Source: an uncultured Lachnospiraceae bacterium
GTDB lineage: Bacteria > Bacillota > Clostridia > Lachnospirales > Lachnospiraceae
Reading direction: 5' to 3'
DNA length: 9,916 bases
Assembly: GCA_937915975.1 (NCBI GenBank)
Contig: CALGGL010000171.1
Coordinates: 1-9,916 of the forward strand
Position 1 is the stretch's first letter, and each line of letters opens with the position of its first letter. Below are positions 5,638 to 9,916 of this stretch, one piece after another. The notes under the pieces are model-generated. The model saw only the letters and a list, made by a program, of their open reading frames with translations, had not been told where the DNA came from and ran no database searches. A program made the position numbers and the translations under genes.

Positions 5638-7647
5638 ATGTCAGGATTTTTACCGACAACAAAAGAAGAAATGAAGTCGCTTGGCATAGACCGGCTTGAC
5701 TTCGTATATGTTACGGGTGATGCCTATGTGGATCACCCTTCTTTTGGTACGGCAATTATCAGTAGGATTTTGGAGGCGCACGGCTATACTGTGGGGATTA
5801 TCTCACAGCCGGATTGGAAGGATGACAGCAGTATAGCCATACTTGGTGAGCCGAGACTTGCATTTCTTGTATCTGCCGGCAATATGGATTCCATGGTTAA
5901 TCATTACAGCGTGTCGAAGAAAAGGCGTGATAAGGACAGCTATACACCGGGCGGTGTGATGGGTAAAAGACCTGACTATGCGACGATTGTTTATTCTAAT
6001 CTTATAAGACATACATATAAAAAGACGCCGATTCTTATCGGCGGTATAGAGGCGAGCTTAAGAAGGCTTGCACATTATGATTATTGGTCGGATAAGTTTA
6101 AGCGCTCCGTTCTTATGGATTCGGGTGCGGATATTTTGATGTACGGAATGGGTGAAAGAGCGGTTGTCGAGCTTGCCGATGCACTTAATTCGGGACTTGA
6201 TGTGGCAGACATTACATTTGTGGACGGAACGGTTTACAGGACAAGTGATATAAGTTCCGTCGTTGATTATATAGAGCTTCCTTCGTATGAGAGCATGAAG
6301 GAGGATAAGCTTCTTTACGCAAATAGCTTTTACACGCAGTACTGCAATACGGATGCATATTCGGGTAAGAGGCTGGTAGAACCTTATGCCAACAAGCAGT
6401 ACATAGTTCAAAATCCGCCTTCCAAGCCGCTTACGGTGCAGGAAATGGATGATGTCTATGCACTTCCTTATATGCGAACTTACCATCCGTCTTATGAAGA
6501 GGCGGGCGGTGTGCCTGCCATAGAGGAGGTAAAGTTCAGTCTCATAAGCAATCGTGGTTGCTATGGCGGCTGCAGCTTCTGTGCGCTTACCTTTCATCAG
6601 GGTCGCATCATGCAGACGAGAAGCCACGAGTCGCTGATAGAGGAAGCGAAGCTTATAACAAAGGATAAGGATTTCAAGGGCTACATCCATGATGTGGGCG
6701 GTCCGACTGCAAACTTTTATCATAAGGCTTGTAAGAAGCAGGAGCGATACGGCGCATGTCCTAACAAGCAATGTCTGTTCCCAAAGCCTTGTGAGAATCT
6801 GATTATAAACCACGACGACTATCTGGCACTTTTGCGCAAGCTTAGAGCTCTGCCGGGTATCAAAAAGGTCTTTGTTCGTTCGGGAATCCGTTTTGACTAT
6901 ATGCTCTATGATAAGGACGATACATTTTTCAGGGAGCTCTGTGAGTATCACGTAAGCGGTCAGCTTAAGGTCGCGCCGGAGCACGTGGCTGACTCGGTGC
7001 TTTCCAAGATGGGCAAGCCGGAGAACTCTGTCTACAAGGCATTTGCAAAAAAGTATGCAAGGATAAATGAAAAGCTCGGCAAGAAGCAGTACCTCGTGCC
7101 GTACCTTATGTCCTCGCATCCGGGCTCTGATCTTAAGGCGGCGATAGAGCTAGCCGAACATGTGAGGGACATCGGATATATGCCGGAGCAGGTTCAGGAC
7201 TTTTATCCGACACCATCCACCATCTCCACGGTTATGTACTATACGGGCGTTGACCCACGGGACATGACAAAGGTCTATGTTCCGAAGAATCCTCACGAAA
7301 AGGCGATGCAGCGAGCCCTCATACAGTACCGCAATCCGGATAACTACGAGCTTGTTAAAGAAGCACTTCTTAAGGCAGGCAGAGGCGACCTGATTGGATT
7401 TGATGAGAAGTGCCTGATACGCCCGAGGAAGATGGCATATTCTGATAAAAGAAAATCAGGCGATACGAGAAAGAATAATTTATCAAAAGAAAAAGATAGA
7501 AGTAATTATAAGGCTGGTAGAAATCAAAAAACAGATAGCATAATGGACAATAAAAAACAGAATATCAGAAAAAATAGTAATACAAATATAAATCCAAACA
7601 ATCATACCGGGAAAAAGACTATCAGGAATGTCCACAAGAAAAAATGA
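5638..7647 (+). CDS. ygiQ: YgiQ family radical SAM protein (UPF0313)
   Basis: Predicted 669-residue cytosolic enzyme. The N-terminal region (about 1-290) has the family's [20 protein letters not shown] (19-38) and the [18 protein letters not shown] segment (135-152). The radical SAM core follows, with the 4Fe-4S ligands in CYGGCSFC (Cys308, Cys312, Cys315), which cleaves S-adenosylmethionine to a 5'-deoxyadenosyl radical. Further family-typical stretches are [36 protein letters not shown] and a Cys-rich insert around [18 protein letters not shown]. The length through about residue 601 equals a normal YgiQ. Residues 602-669 are an added Lys/Asn/Arg-rich, low-complexity tail. The biological substrate of YgiQ proteins is not established to my knowledge. 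The ATG at 5638 is preceded by TGGAGA. Codon use is slightly more G+C-rich in the core than in the A-rich tail. Confidence 0.95.
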   Translation: MSGFLPTTKEEMKSLGIDRLDFVYVTGDAYVDHPSFGTAIISRILEAHGYTVGIISQPDWKDDSSIAILGEPRLAFLVSAGNMDSMVNHYSVSKKRRDKDSYTPGGVMGKRPDYATIVYSNLIRHTYKKTPILIGGIEASLRRLAHYDYWSDKFKRSVLMDSGADILMYGMGERAVVELADALNSGLDVADITFVDGTVYRTSDISSVVDYIELPSYESMKEDKLLYANSFYTQYCNTDAYSGKRLVEPYANKQYIVQNPPSKPLTVQEMDDVYALPYMRTYHPSYEEAGGVPAIEEVKFSLISNRGCYGGCSFCALTFHQGRIMQTRSHESLIEEAKLITKDKDFKGYIHDVGGPTANFYHKACKKQERYGACPNKQCLFPKPCENLIINHDDYLALLRKLRALPGIKKVFVRSGIRFDYMLYDKDDTFFRELCEYHVSGQLKVAPEHVADSVLSKMGKPENSVYKAFAKKYARINEKLGKKQYLVPYLMSSHPGSDLKAAIELAEHVRDIGYMPEQVQDFYPTPSTISTVMYYTGVDPRDMTKVYVPKNPHEKAMQRALIQYRNPDNYELVKEALLKAGRGDLIGFDEKCLIRPRKMAYSDKRKSGDTRKNNLSKEKDRSNYKAGRNQKTDSIMDNKKQNIRKNSNTNINPNNHTGKKTIRNVHKKK

Positions 7648-7648
7648 C

Positions 7649-7707
7649 ATTTTGGACAAAAAAAGTTTTAAAATTGTCCAAAATATTCCTTATATGTGTG
7701 GTAATAT
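7649..7707 (+). promoter_or_regulatory. Inverted TTGTCCAAAAT box and promoter of the 7737 gene
   Basis: An 11-bp inverted repeat, ATTTTGGACAA (7649-7659) and TTGTCCAAAAT (7674-7684), with a 14-base spacer, begins two bases after the ygiQ stop. No T tract follows it, so it is more likely an operator than a terminator. TGG-TAATAT (7699-7707) is an extended -10-like element placed 22 bases after TTGTCC. The same 12-base box occurs before the lipoprotein gene at the same distance from its -10. Confidence 0.5.
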
Positions 7708-7736
7708 GAGGGAAACGACGAAAAAGGAGTGGTAAT

Positions 7737-8708
7737 ATGGCTTATACAAAAGAAGAGTTGATGAATAGGGCGAAGACCGTTTCAGGACCTAATATGCTGC
7801 ATACTAAGAATAAAGATTACATTTTTAACAGGGTACTATATGTGGAGGATTATTTTAAATTCTTTGATAAGGTTGAAGATGATAACGGACGGGCAACTTC
7901 AAATTTGTTGAATGAGAAAATAGCAGAATATTACCATTGTGATACAAATACTATTGAAAGATATAATCAAAAACTGATTGAGGGCAGGGATAGGAAAGGC
8001 CCCGGTGACAAGACATTATTGGCATATTTAAAAGCGATACAGAATGTTGAAGCCTTCAATCCCGAAAAACATACATATATTAAGGAGACGGAGATTACAA
8101 ATGAAAATCTGGATGGGAAAATTCATCCCGAAATCGAAGACCAGCTCACATTTGATATAGTCAAATTAAGTGATGAACAGAAAAATAAATTTATTCGCAA
8201 TCAGATGGTTTCGCTGCTCAATAAGCTTGAAAGCAGCAGGTTCTTTTACTATGAACCGGATGTATTTCCAAGGAAGGACGGCAGAGAATATTTCAGAAAA
8301 AAGGTCGATAAAATATATTCCACAATTGATTTATGCTATGCCACATACACTGAGATGAATAAAAAATGGAAGGATATTTTCAGACAGATTGAGGATATGA
8401 CCAATATGTGTGCATATCCGGGAATTTCAGATAAAAGGTGGATTGCTGCAAATGAGACGATTATATATTTTGATGTGGTGTTCGATTTTTTTGAAGAAAA
8501 CTCATTTTTATACAGGGCTGTAAAGAATGGGAAATATGAAAATGTTCATTTTGTGGTTGATATTGATAAGGATATGATTGCCAGAAGAAAAAAATTTTTG
8601 AACGAGATGCACAGGGAGGCAGCGGAAAAGAATGAGCCGTACTCCGAGTATCGTATATTGGAAAGAGAAATGATTAAAGCGCTGGATAAACTGGAAAGGG
8701 AATTGTAA
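7737..8708 (+). CDS. Unrecognised 323-residue protein with HTH-like segment
   Basis: No family is recognised. The protein is hydrophilic with no signal peptide or membrane segment, so it is presumably cytosolic. Residues 54-103 resemble a helix-turn-helix followed by helices: LLNEKIAEYYHCDTNTIERY, then GRDRKGPGDKTLLAYLKAIQ, as in XRE-like domains where NTIERY would lie in the recognition helix. Residues 140-226 are rich in charged and aromatic residues and predicted helical (NKLESSRFFYYEPDVFPRK, then YSTIDLCYATYTEMNKKW). Residues 241-262 (TIIYFDVVFDFFEENSFLYR) are markedly aromatic. The C-terminus (281-323) is charged and helical and may form a coiled coil. AAGGAG (7724-7729) is well spaced from the ATG. 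It has its own promoter region with an inverted box and its own terminator, so it is a single-gene unit. It may be a regulator that binds the TTGTCC boxes; that is inference only. Confidence 0.75.
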   Translation: MAYTKEELMNRAKTVSGPNMLHTKNKDYIFNRVLYVEDYFKFFDKVEDDNGRATSNLLNEKIAEYYHCDTNTIERYNQKLIEGRDRKGPGDKTLLAYLKAIQNVEAFNPEKHTYIKETEITNENLDGKIHPEIEDQLTFDIVKLSDEQKNKFIRNQMVSLLNKLESSRFFYYEPDVFPRKDGREYFRKKVDKIYSTIDLCYATYTEMNKKWKDIFRQIEDMTNMCAYPGISDKRWIAANETIIYFDVVFDFFEENSFLYRAVKNGKYENVHFVVDIDKDMIARRKKFLNEMHREAAEKNEPYSEYRILEREMIKALDKLEREL

Positions 8709-8714
8709 GATAAG

Positions 8715-8747
8715 AAGGCTTTGCAGAAATGACTGCAGAGCTTTTTT
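8715..8747 (+). terminator. Intrinsic terminator after the 7737 gene
   Basis: GCTTTGCAG (8718-8726) pairs with CTGCAGAGC (8733-8741), nine pairs including one G-U, with a 6-base loop and a TTTTTT tract (8742-8747). The A's before the stem can extend pairing into the T tract. Confidence 0.87.
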
Positions 8748-8775
8748 ATGCATTGCGGACTTTAGTCTGCCCGAA

Positions 8776-8832
8776 TTGTCAAAAATTGTCCATAATTCTT
8801 GTCCAAAATAATTAAATCAAAGGATGTATAGT
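8776..8832 (+). promoter_or_regulatory. Triple TTGTC box array and promoter of the lipoprotein gene
   Basis: Three same-direction boxes, TTGTCA (8776-8781), TTGTCC (8786-8791) and TTGTCC (8799-8804), are followed by a -10-like TATAGT (8827-8832, five of six). The last box extends to TTGTCCAAAATA (8799-8810), identical to the box before the 7737 gene, and again lies 22 bases from the -10. There is no consensus -35, consistent with a promoter that needs an activator or is controlled by a repressor at the boxes. Confidence 0.45.
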
Positions 8833-8864
8833 TAATAAAGAAAAAATTTTCAGGAGGATTATGG

Positions 8865-9545
8865 ATGAAAAACAAGAATAATATTATATGTATGGCAACG
8901 ATGATTGTGGTTATGAGCCTGTCATTTGCCGGATGTGGTAAAGTGGAGATTACTACAGAAAACGAGACAGAAATGTCAACAGAGGCAGTGACAGAGACAG
9001 AGGCAGAAGTAGCGACAGAGACCGAAACAGCTGTGGAGACGACAGAGGAACTCACGTCGGAGAACACTGAAGCAGATGAGAAAAATGACAAGCCTCAAAT
9101 ATCTTACATAGCGATAGAGGAGAAAGCTAAGGCTGAGGAGAGAATAAGAAAAGAAGAGGAAAGAGCTGAGGTAGAAAGACAGGCGGCAGAAGTTGAGAAG
9201 ACAACAGAATCCGCAGAGACACAGACGGCTCAGGCTAAAACAACCGAGGCACAGACGACACAAGCACCGGTTACTGAAACACCGGTGTCTGCTACAGAGA
9301 CACCTGCGACGACTCAGGCAACTACAGAAAGTTCTAGTTCAAATAATACAGAAACACATGGAGATGGCTATAATATTCCTGGTCCAGTTTCAAATATTCT
9401 TTCGTCTGGTAGAGGATATTCTAAACACTGGTTATGTGATGAAAATGGAAATATAATAGAAAGCACTGTATGGTATGATGATATTTATGGATATGCTTAT
9501 GATATAAATGGTAACTATGAAGGTTGGAATATTTATGATTATTAA
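8865..9545 (+). CDS. Putative lipoprotein with Thr/Glu-rich stalk
   Basis: Predicted 226-residue secreted lipoprotein. Residues 1-24 are a lipoprotein signal peptide: a KNKNN basic/polar start, a hydrophobic core (IICMATMIVVMSLSF) and the lipobox FAGC with Cys24 as the lipidation site. Residues 25-80 are a Thr/Glu-rich low-complexity spacer with repeated TET units. Residues 84-112 form a very charged probable coiled coil (KAEERIRKEEERAEVERQ). Residues 113-165 are a Thr/Ala/Gln/Pro-rich stalk. Residues 166-226 form a small Gly/Tyr/Asp-rich C-terminal module containing two DxNGN motifs (192-196 and 213-217). The layout suggests a surface-anchored stalk that presents a short terminal domain outside the membrane; no enzyme motif is seen. 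AGGAGG (8852-8857) fits the ATG at 8865. An ATG four bases earlier is out of frame and gives only a six-residue reading. The function is unknown. Confidence 0.75.
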   Translation: MKNKNNIICMATMIVVMSLSFAGCGKVEITTENETEMSTEAVTETEAEVATETETAVETTEELTSENTEADEKNDKPQISYIAIEEKAKAEERIRKEEERAEVERQAAEVEKTTESAETQTAQAKTTEAQTTQAPVTETPVSATETPATTQATTESSSSNNTETHGDGYNIPGPVSNILSSGRGYSKHWLCDENGNIIESTVWYDDIYGYAYDINGNYEGWNIYDY

Positions 9546-9619
9546 TAAAAAAGGGGAATATTTATTTATCTGGGGGATAATGAAAGAACTCTGGGTGGCT
9601 GTTAGTGAGTGAGGAATGG

Positions 9620-9628
9620 TGGTACAAT
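9620..9628 (+). promoter_or_regulatory. Candidate extended -10 promoter for the 3'-terminal gene
   Basis: TGG-TACAAT (9620-9628) is an extended -10 with five of six matches to TATAAT and lies about 35 bases before the start codon. No good -35 is visible. No terminator is evident between the lipoprotein stop and this point. Confidence 0.35.
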
Positions 9629-9661
9629 AATAAAAGTTTTAACTAAGGAGGGCTAAAGGTG

Positions 9662-9916
9662 ATGTATAATATAGACTTGGAAGAATATAACAATGGAAAA
9701 TATAAATATGGAATAGGTGAGCTTTTTGATGGTGATATTAATTCTAATATAAAAAAAGGCGAAAAATCAATATTTGATACTGAATCTAAAAATTATCATT
9801 TTTACCCAGATGATATGAAAAAAATGGAAGAATGGAATAAAGTTATAGAGAAAAAGAGAGGAGCAATAGTTAAATTAATAGAAAATGATGATAATGAACT
9901 TATGAAAAGAAATCCA
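9662..9916 (+). CDS. Partial A/T-rich gene of unknown function (runs off window)
   Basis: An open frame of 85 codons begins at ATG 9662 and continues past the end of the window without a stop. AAGGAGGG (9645-9652) is a strong, well-placed ribosome binding site; an in-frame GTG at 9659 is an alternative start. The visible part begins MYNIDLEEYNNGKYKYG and contains GELFDGDINSN and YHFYPDDMKKMEEWNKVIEKKRG. It is hydrophilic with no signal peptide. I recognise no family. It is far richer in A/T, Lys, Asn and Glu than the genes to the left, which hints at recent acquisition, for example an immunity or cargo gene, though this is only a composition argument. Confidence 0.6.
   Translation, partial: MYNIDLEEYNNGKYKYGIGELFDGDINSNIKKGEKSIFDTESKNYHFYPDDMKKMEEWNKVIEKKRGAIVKLIENDDNELMKRNP

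Noticed and set aside
6058..7119. Long minus-strand open frame of 353 codons opposite ygiQ
   Set aside because: It lies wholly inside the well-supported radical SAM gene, has no ribosome binding site or recognisable domain, and its composition is that of a reverse-frame shadow.
7649..7684. Inverted repeat after ygiQ as its terminator
   Set aside because: No T tract follows on the + strand, and the arm sequence recurs as a direct-repeat box at another promoter, which favours an operator.
8755..8770. Short hairpin GCGGAC-TTTA-GTCTGC after the terminator
   Set aside because: It is only six pairs, has no T tract, and follows a complete terminator; no function can be supported.
8861..8881. Six-codon reading frame overlapping the lipoprotein start
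   Set aside because: Its ATG is too close to AGGAGG and it stops after six codons; it is probably incidental.
8976..9263. Cys/Leu-rich minus-strand frame opposite the lipoprotein stalk
   Set aside because: It arises from reading the repetitive ACAGAG-type codons of the Thr/Glu stalk backwards.
9580..9612. Ten-codon frame after a G-rich stretch between the lipoprotein and last gene
   Set aside because: It is too short to support as a gene and has no similarity I can recognise.

Overview
The window looks like a chromosomal segment of a low-to-moderate G+C Firmicute, most likely a member of Lachnospiraceae (Butyrivibrio/Roseburia/Eubacterium type). Reasons: strong AGGAGG-type ribosome binding sites, TATAAT-like and extended (TGn) -10 elements, A/T-rich spacers, and gene families frequent in that group (YgiQ, a DUF4160/DUF2442 pair, a macro-domain/HTH fusion). 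This placement is inference from style; no rRNA or other taxonomic marker is present. All supported genes lie on the + strand.

Region 1 (1-2228): a macro-domain protein with a C-terminal HTH-like helical domain (start 89) and a single-domain von Willebrand factor A protein with a complete MIDAS motif (start 1557). They are separated by 268 bases that hold a terminator-like hairpin, a G+C-rich cluster of three further inverted repeats, and a group of GTGACA hexamers that includes a 33-base-period direct repeat just upstream of the vWA ribosome binding site. An ADP-ribose-type ligand module beside a metal-dependent protein-interaction module suggests a stress or signalling role (inference).

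Region 2 (2229-3086): a compact transcription unit resembling a toxin-antitoxin locus, with a near-consensus promoter, a DUF4160 gene broken by an apparent one-base loss in an A run, a tightly coupled DUF2442-XRE gene, and a strong intrinsic terminator. A perfect 12-bp palindrome sits in the promoter spacer and is a natural candidate operator for the XRE protein.

Region 3 (3087-5560): an orphan LanC-like cyclase-fold protein with Cys/Cys-Cys zinc-ligand motifs and at least six repeated TGD-x-x-Y-L helical hairpins, followed 70 bases later by a cysteine-synthase-family PLP enzyme. No lanthipeptide precursor, dehydratase or exporter gene is visible.

Region 4 (5561-7647): a complete YgiQ-type radical SAM protein with an added Lys/Asn-rich tail.

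Region 5 (7648-9545): an unrecognised 323-residue protein with an HTH-like segment, a strong terminator, and a lipoprotein with a long Thr/Glu-rich stalk. The two genes share an identical 12-base upstream box (TTGTCCAAAATA) at the same 22-base distance from a -10-like hexamer. This is the most suggestive unexplained regulatory link in the window.

Region 6 (9546-9916): the 5' part of a very A/T-rich gene of unknown function that runs off the end.
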